From assembly GCA_963675235.2 (NCBI GenBank), contig CAXXFU010000004.1, forward strand, positions 620,001 to 684,000: 64,000 nucleotides of DNA, written 5' to 3'. Positions 35,280 to 43,125 of the stretch are shown here, one piece after another. The notes under the pieces are model-generated. The model did not search any database. It worked only from the letters and a program-made list of their open reading frames with translations, and had not been told where the DNA came from. Within the stretch, counting starts at the first letter, position 1, and each line of letters opens with the position of its first letter. Source of the DNA: JAHJQZ01 sp963675235. GTDB taxonomy: Bacteria; Pseudomonadota; Alphaproteobacteria; Rhizobiales; Devosiaceae. The position numbers and the translations under genes were made by a program.

Positions 35280-36629
35280 TCAGCGCACAAGGCAGGGCCG
35301 CTTGTTGTCGAAGGTCCAGCCCGGAATGAGAAATTGCATGCCGGCAGCGTCGTCGCGCCCGCCGAGCGCCCTGGTCTTGTAAAGCTCGTGCGCCGCCTCG
35401 ATCCGTTCGAGATCTGGTTCGATGCCAAGACCGGGACGATCCGGAACGGCGATCTCGCCGCCGGCAATCTTCAGCGGTTCCCGAGTCAGCCGCTGCCCGT
35501 CCTGCCAGATCCAATGCGTATCGATCGGCGTTACATTGCCGGGGGCGGCGGCGGCGGCATGGGTGAACATGGCCAGCGAAATGTCGAAATGATTGTTCGA
35601 ATGCGAGCCCCAGGTCAGGTTCCAATCGCGGCAGGTCTGGGCAACCCGGACGGCGCCCTGAAGCGTCCAGAAATGCGGATCGGCCAGGGGGATGTCGACG
35701 GCATGCAATTGCAGCGCATGCACCATCTGGCGCCAGTCGGTCGCGACCATGTTGGTTGCCGTCGGAATGCCGGTGGCGCGGCGGAACTCCGCCATGATCT
35801 CGCGGCCGGAGTAGCCGTCTTCCGCGCCGCAGGGGTCCTCGGCATAGGCAAGCACGTGCCCCTGCCCGCTGCAAAGCGCAATGGCCTCGTCGAGCGACCA
35901 GGCGCCATTGGGGTCGATGGAAACGCGCGCATCGGCAAAGCGTTGTTTCAGCGCCTCGATGGCCTGCATTTCCTCTGGACCCGGAAAAACACCGCCCTTG
36001 AGCTTGAAATCGGCGAAGCCGTAGCGCGCCGCAACCGCCTCGGCCTGCCGGACGATGGCCTCCGGCGTCATCGTCGCCTCGTTGCGCAGCCGTTCCCAGT
36101 CATCGGAGCCGGAAGCCTCATCGCGATACGGAAGCGTCGTTGCCCCCTTGTCGCCGACATAGAACAGATAGCCGAGCATCCTGACCGAGCTGCGCTGCTG
36201 GCCTTCGCCGAGCAGGGCCGCGACCGGCACGTCGAGAAACTGGCCAAAAAGATCGAGCATCGCCGCCTCGATCGCCGTCTTGGCGTGAATGGCGATCCTG
36301 AGGTCGAAGGTCTGCAGCCCGCGCCCGCCGGCGTCGCGGTCGGCGAAGGCCGCATCGACCTGCTGCAGCACCAGGTTATAGGCGGCGGTGGATGTGCCGA
36401 TCACAAGGGGGATGGCGTCTTCGAGGGTCTTGCGTATGGCTTCGCCGCCCGGCACCTCACCGACGCCGGTGTGGCCGGCCGAATCGCGCAGCACGACGAC
36501 GTTGCGGGTGAAATGGGGGGCGTGCGCGCCGCTCAGATTGAGCAGCATGCTGTCCTGGCCGGCGACGGGATAGACCCGCATTTCGGTGACTTTTGGGGCG
36601 CTCGACCCCTCCGGAAAAATCCCAGACAT
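35280..36629 (-). CDS. gudD: D-glucarate dehydratase
   Basis: Enolase-superfamily dehydratase of 449 residues that converts D-glucarate (or L-idarate) to 5-keto-4-deoxyglucarate. The N-terminal capping domain starts KVTEMRVYPVAGQDSMLLNL, then SGAHAPHFTRN, nearly identical to known glucarate dehydratases. The barrel shows the KxK motif in FADFKLKGG, the metal ligands DPNGAW and EDPCG, and the catalytic histidine in LTWGSHSNNHFD. The frame is open 65 codons further upstream, but the ATG at 36629 gives the family N-terminus and length. The promoter region upstream contains LacI-type operators at 36715 and 36856. Confidence 0.95.
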   Translation of the reverse strand: MSGIFPEGSSAPKVTEMRVYPVAGQDSMLLNLSGAHAPHFTRNVVVLRDSAGHTGVGEVPGGEAIRKTLEDAIPLVIGTSTAAYNLVLQQVDAAFADRDAGGRGLQTFDLRIAIHAKTAIEAAMLDLFGQFLDVPVAALLGEGQQRSSVRMLGYLFYVGDKGATTLPYRDEASGSDDWERLRNEATMTPEAIVRQAEAVAARYGFADFKLKGGVFPGPEEMQAIEALKQRFADARVSIDPNGAWSLDEAIALCSGQGHVLAYAEDPCGAEDGYSGREIMAEFRRATGIPTATNMVATDWRQMVHALQLHAVDIPLADPHFWTLQGAVRVAQTCRDWNLTWGSHSNNHFDISLAMFTHAAAAAPGNVTPIDTHWIWQDGQRLTREPLKIAGGEIAVPDRPGLGIEPDLERIEAAHELYKTRALGGRDDAAGMQFLIPGWTFDNKRPCLVR

Positions 36630-36714
36630 GTTGCTTTGTCTCGTCTTGTCTCGCATCACCTGGGCGGCTTGGCCCGGTGATGCGCCTCCGCCTGCTATTT
36701 CACTAGAGGAAATG

Positions 36715-36728
36715 TGGAAGCGCAACCA
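36715..36728. promoter_or_regulatory. LacI-type operator in front of gudD (imperfect)
   Basis: TGGAAGCGCAACCA matches the palindromic pattern TGGAAGCGCTTCCA at 12 of 14 positions. It lies 86 bases upstream of the gudD start and shares its left half exactly with the operator at 36856. Confidence 0.55.
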
Positions 36729-36855
36729 TTTTCTTCGCCGAAACGCAAAAACGCCTGTGATCAAGCGTTTAGTCGGCATTTCTGTTTGAATGCTGCCATT
36801 CTGACGACAATACCGGATTGACACCGCCGGAAACTGCGCACTAACCTTGACATAG

Positions 36856-36869
36856 TGGAAGCGCTTTCA
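36856..36869. promoter_or_regulatory. LacI-type operator in front of the aldarate transporter operon
   Basis: TGGAAGCGCTTTCA is palindromic except for one mismatched pair. It lies four bases after a TTGACA -35-like box (36847-36852), so a bound repressor would block RNA polymerase reading the operon that starts at 37038. The regulator is probably the LacI protein encoded at 41789. Confidence 0.65.
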
Positions 36870-37037
36870 TTCGTGAATTGCATGCCGGATGGAAAAAGCG
36901 CTCCCCCACCTGCTTCGGGCGTTCATGTTCCGTTGCATGCCGGGCCGGTCGCGGAGGAAATCCACGCAAACGTGGAGCGACAGCACCGGCAGGGATGAGG
37001 AGGTCCGGGAGTAAAAACTCGGAAAAGGGAGAACAGC

Positions 37038-38081
37038 ATGTTCAAGAAACTGACTACGGCACTTTGCTTGGCCGCCGCGATTTCGGGCGTCGCCGCAATG
37101 CCGGCGCTTGCCGCCGACGGTCCGCTGCGCGGCAATCTTCGCGTGGTGATCGGCTCCACTTCGACCGGCGGCGACACCTATCAGAACTCCGCCATCGTCG
37201 CCCAGGCGCTGGCCGACAACATCGGCATCAACGTCAAGGTCGACGCCGTGGGTGCCACCGAGGCCTTCAAGGTTCTCGAACGCGTCTCCAACGGCTCCGT
37301 CGTGATGATCTTCCACGACCAGTCCTATCTCGGCTACCTTTATGGCGTCGCCGGCTATGACAACATCTTCGAGAAATACACCGTTGGTCCGACCGTCGCG
37401 ATCAACCCGGGCAACGCCTATCTGGTGCCCAAGAGCTCGCCCTACCAGACCATCGAGGACATCATCCAGGCTGCCGGCAATGGTGAACGCATCCGCGTCG
37501 CAATCCAGCCGGGCGGTGTTTCCGAAATCGGCTTCTCGGCGCTCAAGAACGCGGTGAAGATCCGCTTCCCCGGCTCGGAGGACAACATCGTCGCCGTCAA
37601 CACCGGTTCGCAGTCCGACAAGAACCAGCTGCTGTTCGACGGTCAGGCCGACCTGATCAACGGTTCGGTTCAGGCCAACGAGCAGTACACGCGCCTGCCC
37701 GCCGACGACCAGAAGGCGATGCGCTTCGTCTGGCTCACCGCCCGTCAGGCCACAATCCAGCAGGCCAATCCCGAGGGCATGGGTGAAACCACCCGCGAGG
37801 ACCTTCTGGCCTATGTGACGCCGAATGCCTCGGTGACCCAGGACGGCACCAAGGACTTCACCTTCGATAAGGAATTCTTCTTCCTTTACAACAAGGACAT
37901 GGATCCTGCGATCGTCGAGCAGATCGACGCCTCGCTGGCCGAAATCTTCGATGCCGGCGAGATCCAGGACACCCAGAAGAAGTCGTTCTTCATCCCGAAC
38001 TTCAAGCCTTCCGACGAGGCCCAGTCCTATCTGATGGACAAGCGGGACCAGTACGGCGTGATCATCGAATCCATTCGGTAG
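37038..38081 (+). CDS. TTT receptor for an aldarate, TctC-like (divergent subgroup)
   Basis: Periplasmic receptor of 347 residues with a Sec signal peptide (FKKLTTALCLAAAISGVAAM, cleavage near ALAAD). The fold is Bug/TctC-like, but the usual GGxxDxxAR loop is altered to STSTGGDTYQNSAIVAQALA, so it belongs to a divergent subgroup. It lies divergent from gudD and in one operon with tctB, tctA and garD, so the ligand is very probably glucarate and/or galactarate. The ATG follows GGGAGA. Confidence 0.88.
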   Translation: MFKKLTTALCLAAAISGVAAMPALAADGPLRGNLRVVIGSTSTGGDTYQNSAIVAQALADNIGINVKVDAVGATEAFKVLERVSNGSVVMIFHDQSYLGYLYGVAGYDNIFEKYTVGPTVAINPGNAYLVPKSSPYQTIEDIIQAAGNGERIRVAIQPGGVSEIGFSALKNAVKIRFPGSEDNIVAVNTGSQSDKNQLLFDGQADLINGSVQANEQYTRLPADDQKAMRFVWLTARQATIQQANPEGMGETTREDLLAYVTPNASVTQDGTKDFTFDKEFFFLYNKDMDPAIVEQIDASLAEIFDAGEIQDTQKKSFFIPNFKPSDEAQSYLMDKRDQYGVIIESIR

Positions 38082-38103
38082 ACGTCCTCCCGACGAATGG
38101 CAT

Positions 38104-38137
38104 GGCCCAGGCTGCACCAATACGGGTAGCCTGGGTC
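38104..38137 (+). other. intercistronic hairpin between receptor and permease genes
   Basis: Arms CCCAGGCT (38106-38113) and AGCCTGGG (38128-38135), extended by two further pairs, in the 109 bases between the receptor stop and tctB. Position and likely role match the hairpins at the four ABC receptor-permease junctions. Confidence 0.55.
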
Positions 38138-38190
38138 GCACAGGCAATCAGACGCCTTTGCTGGGGACGCGTTGTGAGGAGATCGAGAAA

Positions 38191-38631
38191 ATGGATGCCG
38201 AAACGGGCCCGCTCAGCGTTCAGATAGAGTTTTCCCAGTCGCACCTGTTCTTTCCCAACATCGTCCACTGGGTGCTGGCCATCCTCGCGGTTCTGATCCT
38301 GGTCGTCCACCGGCGCGAGATCGTGGCGACGCTTCGCGACTGGGCCGGCAAATGGCAGCGGCACGAGCTGGATGTGGACAGGATAAGGCTCATCGGGACG
38401 CTCGTTCTCGTTGTCGCCTATTTCGTCCTGATGGAGAGGGTCGGTGAATTGTTCCCGAACATGGGACTTGGCTTCCTGCTGATGTCGATCCCCTTCATGT
38501 TCCTGCTTTCACTGCTCTATGTGCACAAGGTGAACCTCAGGAAGGTGCTGATCATGGGGGCGAATGCCGTCATCGTCCCGTTCGCGGCCTGGTACGTTCT
38601 GGCCGAGCTCTTCTTCATCACCCTCCCCTAG
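38191..38631 (+). CDS. TTT small membrane subunit, TctB-like
   Basis: Inner-membrane protein of 146 residues with about four spans. The ATG at 38191 follows GAGGAG at good spacing, so it is preferred to an upstream in-frame TTG. The sequence is weakly conserved, as usual for TctB, and the assignment rests on size, membrane pattern and position between tctC and tctA. Confidence 0.82.
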   Translation: MDAETGPLSVQIEFSQSHLFFPNIVHWVLAILAVLILVVHRREIVATLRDWAGKWQRHELDVDRIRLIGTLVLVVAYFVLMERVGELFPNMGLGFLLMSIPFMFLLSLLYVHKVNLRKVLIMGANAVIVPFAAWYVLAELFFITLP

Positions 38632-38655
38632 ACGCATTTCGACGGATCACCCGAG

Positions 38656-40152
38656 ATGGAATTTCTTGCCCTGATCACCCCGATGTTCTTCATGCTGACG
38701 GCGTTCGGCGTGCTTGTCGGGATTGTCTTCGGTGCCATTCCCGGCATGACGGCGACCATGGCGGTCGCGGTCTGCCTTCCCATGACCTACGGGCTCGACC
38801 TCACCAACGGGCTGGCGCTGCTTTTGGGGCTCTATGTCGGCGGCATCTCCGGCGGGCTGGTTCCGGCCATCCTTCTCAACATTCCGGGGACGCCGTCCTC
38901 GATCACCACGACCTTCGACGGCTATCCGATGACCCAGAACGGTCAGGGCGAGCGTGCGCTCAAGACAGGCATCACCGCTTCACTTTTTGGCGGCCTGTTT
39001 TCGGCACTGGTGCTGTTCCTGTTCGCGCCGACGCTGGCCGATTTCGCCATCAAGTTTTCCTATATCGAGAAATTCCTCATCATTCTGTTCGCCCTGACAG
39101 TGATCGCCTCCCTGTCCAAGCGCCTTCTGGTCGGGCTGTTCAGCGGCGCACTTGGCGTGTGGTTCAGCCTGATCGGCACCTACGACATCTCGGACGGCGG
39201 CAATGGTGAGTACCGGCTGATACCGGACTTCCTCACGGACTATCTCGATAGCGGCTTTGCGCTCTTGCCGGTGCTGATCGGCATGTTCGGCCTCGGCACC
39301 ATCCTTCTGGAAGCGGAAAAGGGCGTTCAGGAAGAGGCAGTCGGCTCGGTCAAGCTGCAGAAGGGCGCGCCGTTCTCCTTCTCGATTTTCAAGGGACAAT
39401 TCGTCAATCTGACCCGCTCCGGCCTTATCGGCACCTTCGTCGGCATGCTGCCGGGCGTCGGCGGCAGCGCCGCTTCGGTGCTCTCCTACACCCAGGCCAA
39501 GAACTTCTCCAAGGAGCCCGAAAAGCTCGGCAAGGGCGCGCCGGAAGGCGTCATCGCCTCGGAATCTGCCAATAACGGCCTGACCGGTGGCGCCCTCATC
39601 CCGCTGTTGTCGCTCGGCATTCCCGGCGATAGCACCACCGCCGTGCTCATCGGTGCCTTCACGCTGCAGGGCATCCAGCTCGGCCCGCTGTTCATCGGCG
39701 AGAATCTCGACACCTGGAACGTCATGATGGTGTCCGTGGTCTTCGCCAATCTGGTGATGTTCGTCATCATGTTCTTCGCAATAAGGCACATCGCCAAGGT
39801 GGTGACCGTGCCCAAGTATCTTCTCTATCCGGGCATCATCATGATGTGCGTGGCCGGCGCCTACGCCATCAACTACGGCGTGATGTTCGATGTCTGGACG
39901 CTGCTGATTTTCGGCCTCATCGCATGGCTTGGCCAGAAGATCGGCCTTGAGATCGCCCCCTTCATCATCGGCTTCATCCTTGGCGGCCAGGCGGAGGTCT
40001 ATTTCGTCAAGAGTCTCGAAAGCTTCGGAACGCTGACAATCTTTTTCACCAAGAGCCCGATTGCCATTGTCCTGTGGCTGATGATCGCCGTTTCGGTCGG
40101 CTATTCGGTCTACAGCCTGATGCGCTCCAAGCGGCAGGGAACCGGCGCATGA
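38656..40152 (+). CDS. TTT large membrane subunit, TctA-like
   Basis: Inner-membrane channel subunit of 498 residues with about twelve spans. The conserved loops are GAIPGMTATMAVAVCLPMTYG near residue 29 and GMLPGVGGSAASVLSYTQA near residue 264, with LSLGIPGDSTTAVLIGAF further on. Its stop overlaps the garD start (ATGA), which links uptake and the first catabolic enzyme at the translational level. Confidence 0.94.
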   Translation: MEFLALITPMFFMLTAFGVLVGIVFGAIPGMTATMAVAVCLPMTYGLDLTNGLALLLGLYVGGISGGLVPAILLNIPGTPSSITTTFDGYPMTQNGQGERALKTGITASLFGGLFSALVLFLFAPTLADFAIKFSYIEKFLIILFALTVIASLSKRLLVGLFSGALGVWFSLIGTYDISDGGNGEYRLIPDFLTDYLDSGFALLPVLIGMFGLGTILLEAEKGVQEEAVGSVKLQKGAPFSFSIFKGQFVNLTRSGLIGTFVGMLPGVGGSAASVLSYTQAKNFSKEPEKLGKGAPEGVIASESANNGLTGGALIPLLSLGIPGDSTTAVLIGAFTLQGIQLGPLFIGENLDTWNVMMVSVVFANLVMFVIMFFAIRHIAKVVTVPKYLLYPGIIMMCVAGAYAINYGVMFDVWTLLIFGLIAWLGQKIGLEIAPFIIGFILGGQAEVYFVKSLESFGTLTIFFTKSPIAIVLWLMIAVSVGYSVYSLMRSKRQGTGA

Positions 40153-41678
40153 GCACTAAGCTCCACCGCACACTTGCCGTCCATGAGGCCGATAATGTCT
40201 CGATCGTCGTCGCGGCGGCCGGGCTCGAGGCCGGCGCCACGCTGACCGATGGCACCGTGCTCACCGACAATGTGCCGTTCGGGCACAAGGTCGCACTGAC
40301 CGATATTCCCGACGGCGGCGCCGTCATACGCTATGGCGTCACTGTCGGCGTCGCCACGCAGCCTCTTCCGCGCGGGAGCTGGGTCAACGAGCATCGCATC
40401 CGCCTCCCCAACCCGCCCCCGCTTGCCGAGCTGCCGCCACCGGCAAAACCCGCATCAACGCCGCCACCGCTCGAGGGCTACACATTCGAAGGATTTCGCA
40501 ATGCTGACGGCAGCGTCGGTACGCGCAACATCCTGGCGATTGCCACCAGCGTGCAATGCGTCTCCGGCGTCATCGAGAACGTCGTCCGGCGCATCAAGGC
40601 GGAGCTGCTGCCACGATTCCCCAATGTCGACGACGTCATCGGCATCAACCATGTCTTCGGATGTGGCGTGGCGATCAGCGCGCCTGACGCCGTCATTCCC
40701 GTCCGCACCCTCGGCAATATCGTGCGCAATCCCAATTTCGGTGGCGAGGTGATGATCGTCGGGCTCGGCTGCGAGAAACTGCGGGCCGAAACCCTCGTGC
40801 CCGAAGAGAGCAATGACGCCTCCGTGCAATATCTCCAGGACGGCGCACTCACCGGCTATCAGGCTATGGTGCACGCGCTCATGGAGCAGGCCGAGGCCCA
40901 TCTCGTGCGCCTCAACCAACGCACAAGGCAGACATGTCCGGCCTCGGATCTGGTTGTTGGCGCCCAGTGCGGCGGCAGCGATGCCTTTTCCGGCGTCACG
41001 GCCAATCCGGCCATCGGCCATGCGGCCGACCTCGTCGTGCGCGCCGGCGGCGCCTTCATGTTCTCCGAGGTCAGCGAGGTGCGCGACGGCGTGCATCTGC
41101 TGTCGCCACGCTGCGCCAACGCGCGCGTCGCCAAGGCCCTGGCCGACCAGATGGCCTGGTTCGACGCCTATCTCGAACGCGGCGGCGCCGACAGGAGCGC
41201 CAACACCACGCCCGGCAACAAGATGGGTGGCCTGTCCGGCATTGTCGAAAAATCGCTCGGCTCCATCGCCAAATCCGGCACGAGTGTCCTTCACGACGTC
41301 ATCGGTCCCGGCGAAAGGCTGCGCCGCAAGGGATTGACCTTCGCGGCCACGCCAGCGAGCGATTTCGTCTGCGGTACCCTTCAGCTGGCGGCCGGCATGA
41401 ACATGCATGTGTTCTCGACGGGGCGCGGCACGCCCTACAGCCTCGCCGCCGTGCCGACCGTCAAGGTCGCGACAAATACGCCGCTGGCACGGCGCTGGCA
41501 CGACCTGATGGATATCGATGCCGGGCGTATTGTCAGCGGTGACGAAACAATCGAGTCGGTCGGCCACGAGCTGTTCGAATTCATGCTCGATGTCGCGAGC
41601 GGACGGCGGCGCACTGCTGCCGAAACGCTCGGCCTGGAAAACGATTTGGCCCTTTTCAATCCGGCACCGATCACATAA
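40149..41678 (+). CDS. garD: galactarate dehydratase (UxaA/GarD family)
   Basis: Iron-dependent dehydratase of 509 residues. It has an N-terminal SAF domain (residues 1-90), a Pro-rich linker and the large UxaA-type catalytic domain with CVSGVIENVVRRI, GINHVFGCGVA and VGLGCEKLRAE. The GLGCEKL form is closer to galactarate dehydratase than to altronate dehydratase, and the aldarate genes around it agree. The product, 5-keto-4-deoxyglucarate, is shared with GudD and goes to GarL. The start overlaps tctA. An altronate substrate is possible but less likely. Confidence 0.87.
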   Translation: MSTKLHRTLAVHEADNVSIVVAAAGLEAGATLTDGTVLTDNVPFGHKVALTDIPDGGAVIRYGVTVGVATQPLPRGSWVNEHRIRLPNPPPLAELPPPAKPASTPPPLEGYTFEGFRNADGSVGTRNILAIATSVQCVSGVIENVVRRIKAELLPRFPNVDDVIGINHVFGCGVAISAPDAVIPVRTLGNIVRNPNFGGEVMIVGLGCEKLRAETLVPEESNDASVQYLQDGALTGYQAMVHALMEQAEAHLVRLNQRTRQTCPASDLVVGAQCGGSDAFSGVTANPAIGHAADLVVRAGGAFMFSEVSEVRDGVHLLSPRCANARVAKALADQMAWFDAYLERGGADRSANTTPGNKMGGLSGIVEKSLGSIAKSGTSVLHDVIGPGERLRRKGLTFAATPASDFVCGTLQLAAGMNMHVFSTGRGTPYSLAAVPTVKVATNTPLARRWHDLMDIDAGRIVSGDETIESVGHELFEFMLDVASGRRRTAAETLGLENDLALFNPAPIT

Positions 41679-41788
41679 GCCTGCACACAGCAGCCTTGGC
41701 ACGCCCGTGCGGGGCGCAATAGGGTTTGTGCTTCCAGTTGCCTTTCGCCGCAGGCCTGTTCAGTTCTGGAAGCAGGCTGGAGTCGAAA

Positions 41789-42829
41789 GTGTCGGAAGCC
41801 AAGACCAAGGGTTCAATCACCAGACGCGCAAGAGGATCGGGCGGCGCGACGATCGACAGCGTCGCCAAGCTGGCAGGCGTTGGCCCGACAACGGTTTCCC
41901 GCGCCATCAACACGCCCGACAAGGTTGCCCGCATGACGCTTGAACGCGTCAACCAGGCCATCGCCGCGACCGGCTATGTGCCCAACCTGCTCGCCGGCGG
42001 GCTGGCATCTCGACGCACGCGCCTGATCGCTGCGATCGTGCCGAGCATTGCCAATGCCGTTTATGCGCAAACGATCCAGACCTTCACCCAGAGGATCAAG
42101 GAAAACGGCTACCAGGTGCTGCTCGGCGAAACCGACCACGACCAGCAGACCGAGGAAGAGCTTGTCGCCGCCGTGCTCAGCCGCCGGCCCGACTCCATCC
42201 TTTTGACCGGCATCCAGCATTCGGCCAAGTGCCGACGCCAGTTGATGTCGGCAGGCATTCCGATCATCGAGATCTGGGACATCACCCCGACACCGCTCGA
42301 CGTCGTCGTCGGGTTTTCGCACACCGCCGTCGGCAGTGCGGTGGCACAATATCTGTTCAACAAGGGGTACAAGAGCTTCGGCTATGCCTCGGTGGGCGAT
42401 CCGCGGGCCGTCGTCCGCGATGAAGCCTATAAGCGCGAATTGAACCGGCTTGGCATCGACACGGTCCATTCCGCCATGCGGCAGGTGACTTCGAGCATCG
42501 CCGTCGGGCGTCAGCTTCTACCCGATCTTCTCGCCGTCGCCGGCGATGACCCCATGGCCATTTTCTGCAGCTCGGACATCATCGCCCATGGCGTGCTGAT
42601 CGAAGCCCAGGCGCGCGGCCTGTCCGTTCCGGACGACCTCGCCATTGTTGGTTTCGGCGACCAGAACTTCGCCGCTCACACCTATCCGGCACTGACGACG
42701 GTCAAGATCGATTTCCAGAAGATCGGACGAATCGCGGCGGAACGCCTGCTCACCCGGCTGGAGAGCGAGGAACTTCCCACCCAGGTCAACGACGTCGGTT
42801 TCGAGATTCTCGAGAGGCAGACCGCCTAG
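41789..42829 (+). CDS. LacI-family regulator of aldarate catabolism
   Basis: Repressor of 346 residues with an N-terminal helix-turn-helix (TIDSVAKLAGVGPTTVSRAI), a hinge near YVPNLLAGGLASR and a ligand-binding domain (ALTTVKIDFQKIGRIAAERL at the end), closest in layout to the gluconate-type GntR branch of LacI proteins. A GTG at 41789 with GGAG upstream is the best start. It is the last gene of the tctC-garD operon. The two TGGAAGCGC-type operators at 36715 and 36856 are its likely targets, giving control of both divergent units. Confidence 0.9.
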   Translation: MSEAKTKGSITRRARGSGGATIDSVAKLAGVGPTTVSRAINTPDKVARMTLERVNQAIAATGYVPNLLAGGLASRRTRLIAAIVPSIANAVYAQTIQTFTQRIKENGYQVLLGETDHDQQTEEELVAAVLSRRPDSILLTGIQHSAKCRRQLMSAGIPIIEIWDITPTPLDVVVGFSHTAVGSAVAQYLFNKGYKSFGYASVGDPRAVVRDEAYKRELNRLGIDTVHSAMRQVTSSIAVGRQLLPDLLAVAGDDPMAIFCSSDIIAHGVLIEAQARGLSVPDDLAIVGFGDQNFAAHTYPALTTVKIDFQKIGRIAAERLLTRLESEELPTQVNDVGFEILERQTA

Positions 42830-42975
42830 AGTCTTGGGAACCGGTTGGCGTCGATGCCGAGCGTTTCGAGGTCGGCACCGTCCGGGCGGCGATGACGCTC
42901 GATGTCATTGCTGACGCGGCAGGCTGCCGCAAAGGTTTCGCCGAAGCGCGACAGGCGACGAAGGGTCTTGAACAT
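42826..42975 (-). CDS. 49-residue YjiS/DUF1127-like micro-protein
   Basis: Begins MFKTLRRLSRFGETFAAACR and ends in a basic region followed by ADLETLGIDANRF. The pattern of an amphipathic N-terminal helix, a charged hinge and a DLExLGID motif matches small arginine-rich proteins common in Hyphomicrobiales, some of which influence phosphate metabolism or RNA turnover in related bacteria. The ATG at 42975 has GGA about ten bases upstream. Its stop codon shares the bases CTAG with the stop of the converging lacI gene. The function here is unknown. Confidence 0.6.
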   Translation of the reverse strand: MFKTLRRLSRFGETFAAACRVSNDIERHRRPDGADLETLGIDANRFPRL

Positions 42976-43081
42976 CGAGGTGTTCCACAAGGATTCGGTT
43001 TGTGGTCCGGAACCTAACGCAGACCGGCAGGCCCAGGCAGGTGGCCGAACGCATTGCAGGCAGACCACTGGCGCATGCTTC

Positions 43082-43109
43082 GCGGGACCGCTTGGGCGCG
43101 CGGTCCCGC
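43082..43109 (-). terminator. terminator-like hairpin after the aldehyde dehydrogenase gene
   Basis: Perfect 10-bp stem, arms GCGGGACCGC (43082-43091) and GCGGTCCCGC (43100-43109), loop of eight, starting 17 bases after the minus-strand stop. There is no U-run, so it may be an intrinsic terminator of the GC-rich type or a 3' stabiliser. Confidence 0.5.
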
Positions 43110-43125
43110 ATGAGGCCTCCAGCCT

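Noticed and set aside
34503..36680. Long plus-strand frame across garR and gudD
   Set aside because: Antisense shadow of two clear enzyme genes, typical of GC-rich DNA. No recognisable motif.
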